In this document: piece by piece, positions 8,464 through 16,787 of the stretch
Numbering within the stretch: position 1 is the first letter of the stretch
Layout: each line of letters starts with the position of its first letter
Assembly: GCA_963781105.1 (NCBI GenBank)
Contig: CAWAED010000012.1
Location: 186,001 to 250,000 of the forward strand
Source of the DNA: Palsa-295 sp963781105
GTDB lineage: Bacteria > Acidobacteriota > Terriglobia > Acidiferrales > UBA7541
Direction of reading: 5' to 3'
Length of the DNA: 64,000 bases
The notes under the pieces: generated by a model
The model's database searches: none
Told to the model about the DNA's origin: nothing
What the model saw: the letters and a program-made list of their open reading frames with translations, nothing else
Position numbers and translations under genes: made by a program

Positions 8464-8772
8464 GTTTAAGGGAGTGCCTCATTACTTGAGCGTACTATGA
8501 CTTGATGTAACTTTTCGGACGGTTGCGACCCCGTTGAGACTAATCTGGCAACACTGCGCCGCGGGGCATGAGGTCTCTGAGTACAAGGCACCTAGCACCT
8601 ATACGGGCGGTGGGGGCGTGTGGTATCCTGTGTCTGCAGAGATTCGGCGCTCACGCCGGAAGACGTACACACCTAGGCAAGATCACCGCAGCGGGCAAGA
8701 CATTTGTGGGAGTATCGTCTACCCAGCCCGGCCGCGGCAGGTGAGCGGTTCCTGTGAGAGCCAGGACGGGCT
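8464..8772 (+). other. Intergenic region with extended -10 promoter and structured leader
   Basis: 309 nt without a convincing protein gene. TGGTATCCT at 8621-8629 is a good extended -10 element reading toward the mqnD-like gene, giving a leader of about 135 nt. The leader contains a 5-bp CGGCG/CGCCG hairpin and several GC-rich potential stems. It matches no riboswitch or stable RNA I know. The left part would hold the slipin promoter. Confidence 0.4.
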
Positions 8773-9663
8773 ATGTCCACACCGGCAGCCTCACCCAAGA
8801 CGGCGGAGATTCGGCTCGCGCACTCCCCTGACAGCGATGATGCGTTCATGTTCTACGCCCTCGCGACGGGCAAGGTGCGTTTGCCAGGCGTGAAGTTCAC
8901 GCACATTCTTTCGGATATCGAGTCGCTGAACCAGGCCGCGAAAAAAGAAGTCTATGATGTGACGGCAATCAGTTTTTATGCGTACCCGTTCGTCGCCGAC
9001 AAATACATTTTGATGGATTGCGGCGCAAGCTTCGGCGAAGGTTATGGCCCGATCGTCGTCGCCGGACACCCGATCAAGAAGACTGACCTGGCGGGCCGGA
9101 AAATCGCAATCCCCGGTACGCTGACGACTTCGTACTTGGCGCTGAAATTGTATGAGCCGAATGTCGAGACGGTGACGATGCCGTTCGACAAGATTCTTGA
9201 TGCGGTGCGGAATAAAGAAGTGGAAGCCGGTTTGCTGATTCACGAAGGCCAGCTGCTTTTCTCGCAGATCGGGTTGCATCGCGTTGTGGATCTGGGGCAG
9301 TGGTGGCAGGAGCAGACTGGATTGCCGCTGCCTTTGGGCGCGAACGCGATTCGTCGCGCGCTCGGCGATGATTTGGGACGACAGATTTCGCGCGTGATCC
9401 GCGACAGCGTTTCGTATGCGCTGGATCATCGCGAGCCCGCGCTGGATTATGCGCTGCAGTTTGCGCGCGATATGGATCCGGTGCTGGCGGACAAGTTTGT
9501 GGGAATGTACGTGAACCGCTGGACGCTGGATTACGGCGAAGATGGACGCCGCGCGGTGCGCGAGTTGCTGGCGCGCGGAGCAGCGGCGGGAATGCTACCC
9601 GGCGATGTACCGGTGGAATTTTTGAGCAGCACGGTGAGTGAAACGCCTTCACGATCTGCCTAG
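8773..9663 (+). CDS. mqnD: Futalosine-pathway menaquinone enzyme, MqnD-like
   Basis: 296 residues of the MqnA/MqnD family, which has the fold of a periplasmic binding protein without a signal peptide. The N-terminal LAHSPDSDDAFMFYAL matches the SPxxDxxxF signature of MqnD, and a KIAIPGTLTTSYLALKL segment and GLLIHEGQ follow. MqnD converts cyclic de-hypoxanthine futalosine to 1,4-dihydroxy-6-naphthoate in menaquinone synthesis. MqnA is the main alternative; the S-P-x-x-D opening favours MqnD. No other mqn gene is in the window. Cytosolic. Confidence 0.78.
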   Translation: MSTPAASPKTAEIRLAHSPDSDDAFMFYALATGKVRLPGVKFTHILSDIESLNQAAKKEVYDVTAISFYAYPFVADKYILMDCGASFGEGYGPIVVAGHPIKKTDLAGRKIAIPGTLTTSYLALKLYEPNVETVTMPFDKILDAVRNKEVEAGLLIHEGQLLFSQIGLHRVVDLGQWWQEQTGLPLPLGANAIRRALGDDLGRQISRVIRDSVSYALDHREPALDYALQFARDMDPVLADKFVGMYVNRWTLDYGEDGRRAVRELLARGAAAGMLPGDVPVEFLSSTVSETPSRSA

Positions 9664-9772
9664 AATGTGGATTTTTGATTGTTGACGCGGGTGGCCGCTG
9701 CAGTACCTTCAGGTTGCGGATGCCCGCTGCCGCGCTTCCTGCCCGCAGTCTTCAGGTAAAATTATTGAGCCG

Positions 9773-12700
9773 ATGACGAACCTTATCCAACAGGGCCTGG
9801 CCCTTCGCGAACTGCTCCGTGAACGCATCCTGGTGCTGGATGGCGCGATGGGCACCATGCTGCAACAGGAGAATTTGACTGCGGCTGATTTTGGCGGCCC
9901 GCACCTGGAAGGGTGTAACGAAAATCTGGTGCTGAGCCGGCCGGATGTGGTGCTGGGCATCCACCGCAAATATCTGGACGCTGGATCGGACATTATCGAA
10001 ACGAATTCCTTCGGCAGCACGCCTGTGGTGCTGGCTGAATATGGCCTGGGCGAGCATGCGCGGAAAATCAGCCGCGTGGCGGCGGAACTCGCGCGCAAGG
10101 CGGCGGACGAATTCTCGAAGAGTGGGAAGCCGCGGTTCGTGGCCGGTTCGATGGGACCGACTACGAAGGCTATCAGCGTCACCGGCGGAATTACCTTCGA
10201 GCAGCTTCGCAATAATTATTACGAACAGGCGGCCGGGCTCGTGGAAGGCGGCGCGGACGTTCTGCTGCTGGAAACTTGCCAGGACACGCGCAACATCAAG
10301 GCGGGAGTCCTGGCCATTCAGGATTTGGGCCGCGAACTGGGTTCGCCAATTCCGGTGATGATTTCAGTGACGATTGAGGCGATGGGAACGATGCTAGCAG
10401 GCCAAGGCATCGAGGCGCTGTGGGCGTCGCTCGATCACATCGACTTGATTTCTCTGGGGCTGAATTGCGCGACCGGGCCGGAATTCATGACCGACCATGT
10501 ACGTACGCTGCAGAGCCTGACCAGCCGCGCCGTTTCGTGTTATCCGAATGCTGGTCTGCCCAATGAAGAGGGTTTGTATGGAGAAACACCGACGAGTTTG
10601 GCGGAGCAGCTCGACCGGTTCATCGAACGCGGCTGGCTGAATATTGTGGGTGGGTGCTGCGGAACGACCGAGAAGCATATTCGCGCGATCGCGCAGATGG
10701 CCGAAGGCAAAAAGCCTCGGCGAGTGCCGGAACCGAATCACCGCGCGGTTTATTCCGGGATTGACATTATCGAAGCCGAGGACAGCACGCGGCCGCTGAT
10801 CGTGGGCGAGCGCACGAATGTGATTGGTTCGCGGCTGTTCAAGAATTTAGTGGCTGCCGAGCAGTGGGAAGAGGCTACCGAGATTGCGCGGCGACAGGTA
10901 AAGAGCGGCGCACATATCGTGGATGTTTGCCTGCAGAGCACAGACCGCGAGGAACTAAGCGACATTCCTCCTTTCTATGACCAGCTGATTCGCAAAATCA
11001 AAGCGCCGATCATGATTGATACCACGGACGCGCGAGGCGTGGAGCTAGCGCTCACGTATTGCCAGGGCAAGAGCATCATCAATTCAATCAACCTCGAAGA
11101 TGGCGAAGAGAAATTTGAGCGCATCTGCCCTTTGGCCAGGTCTTACGGCGCGGCGGTGATTGTCGGCTGCATTGACGAGGATCCGGTGCAGGCGCAAGCG
11201 TTCACGCGCGACCGGAAACTAGAAATCGCGGAACGCTCCTACCAACTGCTGACCGAGAAATTTGGAATTCATGCCGCAAACATCATTTTCGATCCGCTGG
11301 TATTCCCCTGCGCTACGGGCGACGAAAATTACATTGGCGGCGCAGTGGAGACCATTGAAGGGATCCGGCTGATCAAGCAGAAGATTCCGTACGTGCGGAC
11401 GGTGCTGGGAATTTCAAACGTGTCGTTCGGACTGCCGGCAGGCGCGCGCGAGGTGGTCAATTCCGTGTTCTTGTACCATTGCACGAAAGCGGGCCTGGAC
11501 CTCGCGATCGTCAACGCCGAACGCATCGAGCGGTTTGGTTCGATTCCGGAGCACGAGCGCAAACTGGCAGAAGCTTTGCTTTTCAACACGCCTCCGGCGG
11601 AAATTCCCGACGGACATTCACAGGCGGAGCTTCTTCGCGGCGCGCCCGCCGACTGGCGACAACAGACTCGCGAACAAAAGGCCGCCATCAATCAGTTCCA
11701 CATCGCGGCGATCTCGGAGCATTTCCGCGGAAGCGGCGGGCGCAAGAAAGAGCGCGCGGCCGATTTGCCGCTGGATCAGCGTCTGGCGAATTACATCATC
11801 GAAGGCTCGAAAGATGGCTTGATTGACGATTTGAATCGCAAGCTCGAAGAAAAAATTCCGCCGCTCGACGTGATCAACGGCCCTTTGATGGCAGGCATGG
11901 GCGAGGTAGGGCGGCTCTTCAACAACAACGAGCTCATCGTGGCCGAAGTACTGCAATCCGCGGAAGCGATGAAGACCGCCGTCGGACATCTCGAGCAGTT
12001 CATGGAGAAAGCCGATACCGAAAAGCGCGCCAAGGTGATTTTGGCGACGGTGAAGGGCGACGTGCACGACATCGGCAAGAATCTCGTCGAAATCATTTTG
12101 AAAAATAATGGCTACGACGTGATCAATTTAGGGATCAAGGTGCCGCCGGAGGAACTGATTCGCGCGCATCGTGAACATCAGCCGGATGCGATCGGCCTTT
12201 CGGGATTGCTGGTGAAGAGCGCGCAACAAATGGTCACTACGGCTAGCGATCTGCGCGAAGCGGGGATTACCGTGCCGCTGTTGGTTGGCGGCGCCGCGTT
12301 ATCGGACAAATTTACTCGCTTGAAAATCGCGCCGCAGTACAGCCAGGCGGTGTGTTATGCGAAGGACGCCATGACGGGCCTGCGCCTGATGAATGAGCTC
12401 AGTGACCCCGCGCGCCGTGAGAATGTCCTGCAGCAGCACACGCACGTGGGGACTGCGGTGCTGGATGAGTCGGCGGCAGCGCCGCTGGTGCCGGCGGGTG
12501 AGGAGCGCTCGCCACGAATTCGTACGGATTTGCCGATTCCGCCTGTCGCGTATCTCGAGCGAAAAGTTCGCTCCGTGCCGGATTTGAACGAAGTGTGGAG
12601 TTACATCAATCCCTACATGCTCTTCGGGCGCCATTTGGGCTTCCGCGGAAATTTCGAGAAGGCGCTCGCGGAGCGCGATCCACGCGCTCTCGAATTGCAT

Positions 12701-13339
12701 GAAAATATGGAAGAGGTAAAACGCGAAGCCGCTTCGTTTATGAAAATTGGCGCCGTATGGCAATTCTTCGAAGCGGAGCGGCGCGGCAACTCGATTGCGC
12801 TTTTCGCGCCCGGGGAAACAGCGCCGGTTCACACTTTTCATTTTCAGCGCCAAGCGCTGGCCGACAAGTTGTGCCTCAGCGACTATGTCTTGCCGCCGCA
12901 AAACGGAACGCGCGATCATGTGGCGATCTTCGTGGTTACCGCGGGAGCAGGAGTGCGCGAGAGATCCGAGGAAGCGAAAGCGGCGGGCCGCTATCTTTTT
13001 TCGCACGGACTGCAGGCGCTGGCGATCGAGACCGCCGAGGCTTGCGCGGAATGGCTGCATCGCCGCATCCGCGAAGATTGGGGATTTCCTGATCCGCCCT
13101 CCCTGTCGATGCCGGAGCGATTTACTTCGCGCTATCGCGGGAAGCGATATAGCTTCGGATATCCCGCGTGCCCGAACCTTGAGGACCAGGCCGGCATCTG
13201 GATGCTGCTGCGTCCGGAGGAAATCGGAGTGCATTTGACCGAAGGAATGATGATGGATCCGGAAGCGAGCGTTAGCGCGCTGGTGTTTCATCATCCGGAT
13301 TGCAATTACTTTTCGGTGGGCGAGCAGCCCGCACCATAA
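9773..13339 (+). CDS. metH: Cobalamin-dependent methionine synthase
   Basis: 1188 residues, the full four-module MetH. Homocysteine domain 1-325 with zinc ligands Cys232 (NCATG) and Cys295-Cys296 (GGCCGTT); pterin domain about 340-610 (VGERTNVIGS, IVDVCLQS); cap and cobalamin domain about 660-890 with the lower-ligand motif DVHDIG (His765); reactivation domain about 930-1188. It transfers a methyl group from 5-methyltetrahydrofolate to homocysteine through methylcobalamin. TAAAAT at 9757-9762 lies 10 nt before the ATG and no ribosome-binding site is seen, so the mRNA may have almost no leader. No cobalamin riboswitch fits in the 109-nt gap. Confidence 0.95.
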   Translation: MTNLIQQGLALRELLRERILVLDGAMGTMLQQENLTAADFGGPHLEGCNENLVLSRPDVVLGIHRKYLDAGSDIIETNSFGSTPVVLAEYGLGEHARKISRVAAELARKAADEFSKSGKPRFVAGSMGPTTKAISVTGGITFEQLRNNYYEQAAGLVEGGADVLLLETCQDTRNIKAGVLAIQDLGRELGSPIPVMISVTIEAMGTMLAGQGIEALWASLDHIDLISLGLNCATGPEFMTDHVRTLQSLTSRAVSCYPNAGLPNEEGLYGETPTSLAEQLDRFIERGWLNIVGGCCGTTEKHIRAIAQMAEGKKPRRVPEPNHRAVYSGIDIIEAEDSTRPLIVGERTNVIGSRLFKNLVAAEQWEEATEIARRQVKSGAHIVDVCLQSTDREELSDIPPFYDQLIRKIKAPIMIDTTDARGVELALTYCQGKSIINSINLEDGEEKFERICPLARSYGAAVIVGCIDEDPVQAQAFTRDRKLEIAERSYQLLTEKFGIHAANIIFDPLVFPCATGDENYIGGAVETIEGIRLIKQKIPYVRTVLGISNVSFGLPAGAREVVNSVFLYHCTKAGLDLAIVNAERIERFGSIPEHERKLAEALLFNTPPAEIPDGHSQAELLRGAPADWRQQTREQKAAINQFHIAAISEHFRGSGGRKKERAADLPLDQRLANYIIEGSKDGLIDDLNRKLEEKIPPLDVINGPLMAGMGEVGRLFNNNELIVAEVLQSAEAMKTAVGHLEQFMEKADTEKRAKVILATVKGDVHDIGKNLVEIILKNNGYDVINLGIKVPPEELIRAHREHQPDAIGLSGLLVKSAQQMVTTASDLREAGITVPLLVGGAALSDKFTRLKIAPQYSQAVCYAKDAMTGLRLMNELSDPARRENVLQQHTHVGTAVLDESAAAPLVPAGEERSPRIRTDLPIPPVAYLERKVRSVPDLNEVWSYINPYMLFGRHLGFRGNFEKALAERDPRALELHENMEEVKREAASFMKIGAVWQFFEAERRGNSIALFAPGETAPVHTFHFQRQALADKLCLSDYVLPPQNGTRDHVAIFVVTAGAGVRERSEEAKAAGRYLFSHGLQALAIETAEACAEWLHRRIREDWGFPDPPSLSMPERFTSRYRGKRYSFGYPACPNLEDQAGIWMLLRPEEIGVHLTEGMMMDPEASVSALVFHHPDCNYFSVGEQPAP

Positions 13340-13385
13340 AAGACGCCGCGTCCCAAAGTGCCCTTTTCGCACGCGAAATTCGTTT

Positions 13386-13412
13386 ACCGCAGAGACGCAG
13401 ACGGCGCAGAGG
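13386..13412. repeat. Short CGCAGA-type intergenic repeat
   Basis: Three imperfect 8-9 nt units (CGCAGAGA, CGCAGACGG, CGCAGAGG) between metH and the MetE-like gene. It resembles the purine-rich GCAGAG repeats dispersed in intergenic DNA of several phyla. Whether it recurs elsewhere in this genome cannot be seen. Nothing else is recognised in 13340-13529. Confidence 0.35.
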
Positions 13413-13529
13413 AAACCACGGTCCTCGTCGCCAGGTTGGTAACGCCCCGTATTTTCAGTTGCCCTTGACGCCCTTCCGCCTTTCGACTAACTTTCTTGCA
13501 GTTTCTCGCGCCAATCCCGAGGCATCTTG

Positions 13530-14597
13530 ATGAGCACCACTGCTCCTGGGCTCTATCTTTCCAGCACCGGCGGCTATCCGCGCGTCGGAGACTCTGCTGA
13601 GCTGCAATTATTGCAGCAGACGATTCTATCTCTCGGTTCCGGCGACCGCACCACCGCGGACTTGCTGGACGCGCAGAATCAAGTGACACGCCTGGCGATC
13701 GCGGCGCAGGTGAAGGCGGGGCTGGATATTGTGACCGACGGACAAATCCGCTGGAGTGATCCGATTTCGTATCTCGCAGCAAAACTGGACAATATCGAGT
13801 TTCAAGGCACGATCCCATTTTTTGACACGGACGTTTGCTGCCGCCAGCCAGTCTTCACCGGCCAACCGTTGCGGCGCGGACATTTGATCGCCGCCGAGTA
13901 TAGCTTTGCGCGTAATGCGCTGGGGCATCTGCCGACGCCAAAACACAAAGCAGGGAAGCTCGCGATCAAACCGGTTCTGATCGGGCCGTATACTTTGGCG
14001 AAGTTTTCGCTTTCCGCGCGTTCGGACAATGGCGGCGCGCATGGACCGGCAACTCTCGAGGCGCGGGCTCTGGCGTACGGAGAAATCCTGGCGCCCGAAA
14101 TTGAAGCGCTTTCGCAATCGGGAGCGGAGCTGATACAAATCGACGAGCCGGCAATCCTGCGGCATCCCGGCGACTGGGCAATATTCGAGCGATCGTTGGG
14201 GACGTTGCTGCAAGCGCGAGATAAGGTACGAAAAGCCGAGCGCAAACTCGAACTCGCGCTCTACGTTTATTTCCACGACAGCGCTGCGATGTATGAAAAG
14301 CTGGTGGAATTGCCCGTGGATATCCTGGGGATCGACTTCACTTGCGGCACGGGATTGATTGACACGATCGCATCAATCGGATCTCCGAAACCGCTCGCAT
14401 TGGGTCTGGTGGATGGTCGCAACCAACTCATGGAGAACCCGGCGGACGTGGCTCGGCAGGTGGAGCGTTTGTTCCCTCAAATTCAGGGAGGACGCGCGTA
14501 CCTGGGACCGTCTTGCGGTCTGGAGTATCTCTCGATCGATACGGCATTCGCGAAATTCGCCATGCTCCCGAAAGTGCTGACGGAGTTGAACGGCTGA
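13530..14597 (+). CDS. Core-MetE-like methyltransferase (UROD/MetE fold)
   Basis: 355 residues, equal to only the C-terminal catalytic half of MetE. Such core-MetE proteins in archaea and some bacteria make methionine without folate, taking the methyl from a corrinoid protein or another donor. The fold is recognisable from GGYPRVGDS, VLIGPYTLAKFS, ELIQIDEPAI and GPSCGLEYLS. The zinc site is unusual: His in YFHDS is kept, but the Cys of the usual HxC is Ser, and the Glu position is replaced by Asp within GIDFTC; the last Cys (GPSCG) is kept. The ATG at 13530 follows GAGG by 7 nt. It sits directly after metH, so a related one-carbon role is likely. Confidence 0.7.
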   Translation: MSTTAPGLYLSSTGGYPRVGDSAELQLLQQTILSLGSGDRTTADLLDAQNQVTRLAIAAQVKAGLDIVTDGQIRWSDPISYLAAKLDNIEFQGTIPFFDTDVCCRQPVFTGQPLRRGHLIAAEYSFARNALGHLPTPKHKAGKLAIKPVLIGPYTLAKFSLSARSDNGGAHGPATLEARALAYGEILAPEIEALSQSGAELIQIDEPAILRHPGDWAIFERSLGTLLQARDKVRKAERKLELALYVYFHDSAAMYEKLVELPVDILGIDFTCGTGLIDTIASIGSPKPLALGLVDGRNQLMENPADVARQVERLFPQIQGGRAYLGPSCGLEYLSIDTAFAKFAMLPKVLTELNG

Positions 14598-14702
14598 CGG
14601 CCTCAATCTTCGTGCGCTTCTACCGCAACGTCATTTAGTCGAAGTGACAATATCGGTTTGGATTTCGCTTCTCGCAGCCACCGTTATTCCTACGAAACAG
14701 GG

Positions 14703-14711
14703 TGCTAGCAT
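14703..14711 (+). promoter_or_regulatory. Extended -10 promoter element, leaderless type
   Basis: TGCTAGCAT with hexamer TAGCAT at 14706-14711, exactly 7 nt before the ATG at 14719. No good -35. First of three near-identical arrangements (see 15033 and 15385). Confidence 0.5.
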
Positions 14712-14718
14712 CCGAACC

Positions 14719-14880
14719 ATGAAACGGCGTCATCTGGATTCCCCTTCGGGCCAGGAAGCGACACCAGTGCCAGAGGTGGTACCCATCATCCCTGAGCAGG
14801 AATTGGTTCCCCGCGCCGCGCGGGGTTTATCTTCGCATGTGCGGCAGTTCCGCAAACGCAATCAGGGACTTTCGCGATAG
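14719..14880 (+). CDS. Small protein, 53 residues, probably leaderless
   Basis: A short hydrophilic protein with a Pro/Glu/Val-rich middle and a basic C-terminus (RQFRKRNQG). No membrane segment and no family recognised. Support comes from its position: the ATG lies 7 nt behind an extended -10 element exactly like the next two small genes, and no ribosome-binding site is present, as expected for a leaderless mRNA. Coding status is less certain than for its two neighbours. Confidence 0.45.
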   Translation: MKRRHLDSPSGQEATPVPEVVPIIPEQELVPRAARGLSSHVRQFRKRNQGLSR

Positions 14881-15010
14881 ATCGCGCTGGCGGTGTGGTG
14901 GCGTTGGCGTTCGTTCAACTTGCGATCCGCTGATCTACGCGACTAAGTATTCTTACGTCGTGTTGCGGTTCAGATCGAAACAGTCCCAGTATTTATTCTT
15001 TCGAATTCCC

Positions 15011-15041
15011 TTGTCGGAACTCCAGGGATCGGTGCTACTAT
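15011..15041 (+). promoter_or_regulatory. Promoter with extended -10, leaderless type
   Basis: TTGTCG at 15011-15016, 19-nt spacer, TGCTACTAT with hexamer TACTAT at 15036-15041. The ATG of the next gene is 7 nt further on. Confidence 0.55.
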
Positions 15042-15048
15042 CCCGCCA

Positions 15049-15282
15049 ATGCCCAGCGGAGTAGTTGTCGACGCATCCCACTCCAGGACGGAAGGCGCAC
15101 CGGCGACGGAAGTTCCTGGTTCCTCTCGATCTGCGAGCGCGAAATTGTTTGGCGACGCTGATCCCTCGGCGCACATGCTGGGGCTTCCGAAGTCTCATCC
15201 ACAGCTTGCCCGCTGGGTCGTGGTAGCGATTCTCGCGGGCTCGGTAGCTGCCTTCGGTCTCATCGCAATCCTCCTCCGCTGA
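15049..15282 (+). CDS. 77-residue tail-anchored small membrane protein
   Basis: A 55-residue hydrophilic, Ser/Ala-rich N-terminal part followed by one hydrophobic helix (about 57-76, VVVAILAGSVAAFGLIAILL) and a single final Arg. The topology is that of a C-tail-anchored inner-membrane protein. The ATG directly follows an extended -10 promoter and lacks a ribosome-binding site. The next gene encodes another 77-residue protein of the same layout, although the sequences are not clearly alike. Function unknown; the pair may be membrane-tethered regulators or complex subunits (inference). Confidence 0.6.
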   Translation: MPSGVVVDASHSRTEGAPATEVPGSSRSASAKLFGDADPSAHMLGLPKSHPQLARWVVVAILAGSVAAFGLIAILLR

Positions 15283-15363
15283 ATCAAGATCGCCAGCTCG
15301 GACGCCGGCGTCAGCCGCGCGCTGCACCGCAAAGTTCAGAATTCAAAGTGCGAGGAAGTTCGG

Positions 15364-15393
15364 TTGCGATGTGGTTTTGCGCGGTGCTAACAT
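15364..15393 (+). promoter_or_regulatory. Promoter with extended -10, leaderless type
   Basis: TTGCGA at 15364-15369, 18-nt spacer, TGCTAACAT with hexamer TAACAT at 15388-15393. The ATG at 15401 is 7 nt further on. Confidence 0.58.
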
Positions 15394-15400
15394 TCACCTG

Positions 15401-15634
15401 ATGGCTTTTAATTTGAACAGCGATTCGCGTGGGCCCGAGCCGCCGTCCTCCACCGGCCGAGGTGCCCGTCCTCCCGTCAAAGGCACCGTGATTGACATCC
15501 TCGACTTCCAGGAACCCACGCCTCCGCCGCCGGGCCTCATGGACAAGCGCCTGCCGTTCCCGGTTTGGCTACTCATCGCGTTGCTCTTGGGTGGTTTGAT
15601 CGCCGCGGGGCTATTCGTACTGAGTTCCGGTTAG
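15401..15634 (+). CDS. 77-residue Pro-rich tail-anchored small membrane protein
   Basis: N-terminal 50 residues are hydrophilic and proline-rich (PTPPPPG near residue 40), then one hydrophobic helix (about 55-74) and a short SSG end. Same length and topology as the protein encoded at 15049. No ribosome-binding site; the start follows an extended -10 element by 7 nt. I do not recognise a family. The 250 nt after it (15635-15884) hold no gene I can support, only a possible TTGACG promoter box at 15833 for the isomerase gene. Confidence 0.62.
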   Translation: MAFNLNSDSRGPEPPSSTGRGARPPVKGTVIDILDFQEPTPPPPGLMDKRLPFPVWLLIALLLGGLIAAGLFVLSSG

Positions 15635-15884
15635 CAGCAGGTCCGAATGTGCGTGCACTTTCGACTCCGGATGGTTTTATGTCTCAGGAACACGCGCCCA
15701 CAGGAAAGCCAACATCACTTAAATCACAGACCTACGCTTGGACCCGCGGCGCGAGCGCTTATCGCCGCCCAACCGCCGCCACGCGCCCGATATTCGCGAA
15801 TACTGCTTTCGCTACACTCCAGTCACACGCTATTGACGTAACGGCGATTTCCGTTGACGATAGTGTTCCTTCTCTGGGGACAAA

Positions 15885-16739
15885 GTGCAGCGCATCCTAT
15901 CTACTTACCGGTTTATCAACCATCCACTCGGTTCGGCGATTCTTGCGGAGATCGCGGCAGCGGGATTTTCCGGCATGGAGGTTTTCTGCGCGCCGCAACA
16001 CTTTAGCTATCGCGATTCGCAGGCGATTCGCGAGCTGGGCGACGCGCTGGGCGAGCATCGCTTGCGACTGCATTCCTTACATGCTCCGACGGAACGCGAC
16101 TTAGCCCCGGGACGCGAGAGCGGTGTGCCGATTTCCATTTCCGACCCGGAGAGGATTCGCAGGCTGGATGCCGTGGATGAAATCAAACGAGCACTGGACG
16201 TCGCGGAGCGAATTCCGTTTCAGTTTCTAGTGCAGCATATCGGGCATGGCCGCCAGATGGCGGACCCGCGAAAGCTGAACGCGGCGTTTACTTCGCTTGA
16301 AAATCTGTCCATGTTCGCAAAAGCGCGCGGCGTGACGATTGCGCTGGAAAATACGCCGGACGAACTCGGCGCCCCTGCGTCGTTGCAGCATTTCATCACC
16401 GAGACGCACTTGCACGATCTGAAATTGTGCTTCGACATCGGGCACGCCCACGTGGAAGACGGCGTGACCACCGGATTCGAAGCGATGCGCGAGCGCTTGG
16501 TGACCACGCATATTCATGACAATCACGGCGATAAGGACGAGCATCTTCTACCGTTCGATGGAACGATCGAGTGGGATGCGGCGCTACGCGCAATCGCAGG
16601 ATTGCCGCAGCCGCTTCCTTTCGTCTTTGAAATTAAGGCGCAGGGGGCTGCGGGACCAACGCTCGATCAGATCCGCACGGCTTGCGACAAACTCGAAGAA
16701 AAATTCGACTCACTGGGGACCGGCGCGGCCCGGCTCTGA
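15885..16739 (+). CDS. Sugar phosphate isomerase/epimerase-like TIM barrel
   Basis: 284 residues of the AP-endonuclease-2/xylose-isomerase-like TIM-barrel family. Metal-site elements are visible: Glu in GMEVF, His in LHSLHAP, Glu in IALENTPDE, the DIGHAH motif, His in THIHDNHGDKDEH and a final Glu in FVFEIK. The family includes epimerases, isomerases and endonuclease IV; DNA-repair-specific features are not evident, so a sugar substrate is more likely. The start is GTG at 15885 after GGGGA. It heads a same-strand run with asnS, arginase and ddl at gaps of 39-48 nt. Confidence 0.78.
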   Translation: MQRILSTYRFINHPLGSAILAEIAAAGFSGMEVFCAPQHFSYRDSQAIRELGDALGEHRLRLHSLHAPTERDLAPGRESGVPISISDPERIRRLDAVDEIKRALDVAERIPFQFLVQHIGHGRQMADPRKLNAAFTSLENLSMFAKARGVTIALENTPDELGAPASLQHFITETHLHDLKLCFDIGHAHVEDGVTTGFEAMRERLVTTHIHDNHGDKDEHLLPFDGTIEWDAALRAIAGLPQPLPFVFEIKAQGAAGPTLDQIRTACDKLEEKFDSLGTGAARL

Positions 16740-16787
16740 TTCGGCGATAGCTCGCACGCAGTGACTTTACAACTACGGAAAAAATTA

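Noticed and set aside
9664..9772. Cobalamin or SAM riboswitch before metH
   Set aside because: Only 109 nt, no B12-box or SAM-I helices; a -10 box sits 10 nt from the start codon.
12299..13372. Minus-strand open frame of 357 codons
   Set aside because: Antisense to the metH reactivation domain; no recognisable protein.
13340..13529. SAM riboswitch before the MetE-like gene
   Set aside because: No paired helices or kink-turn of known SAM classes; only a short purine repeat is found.
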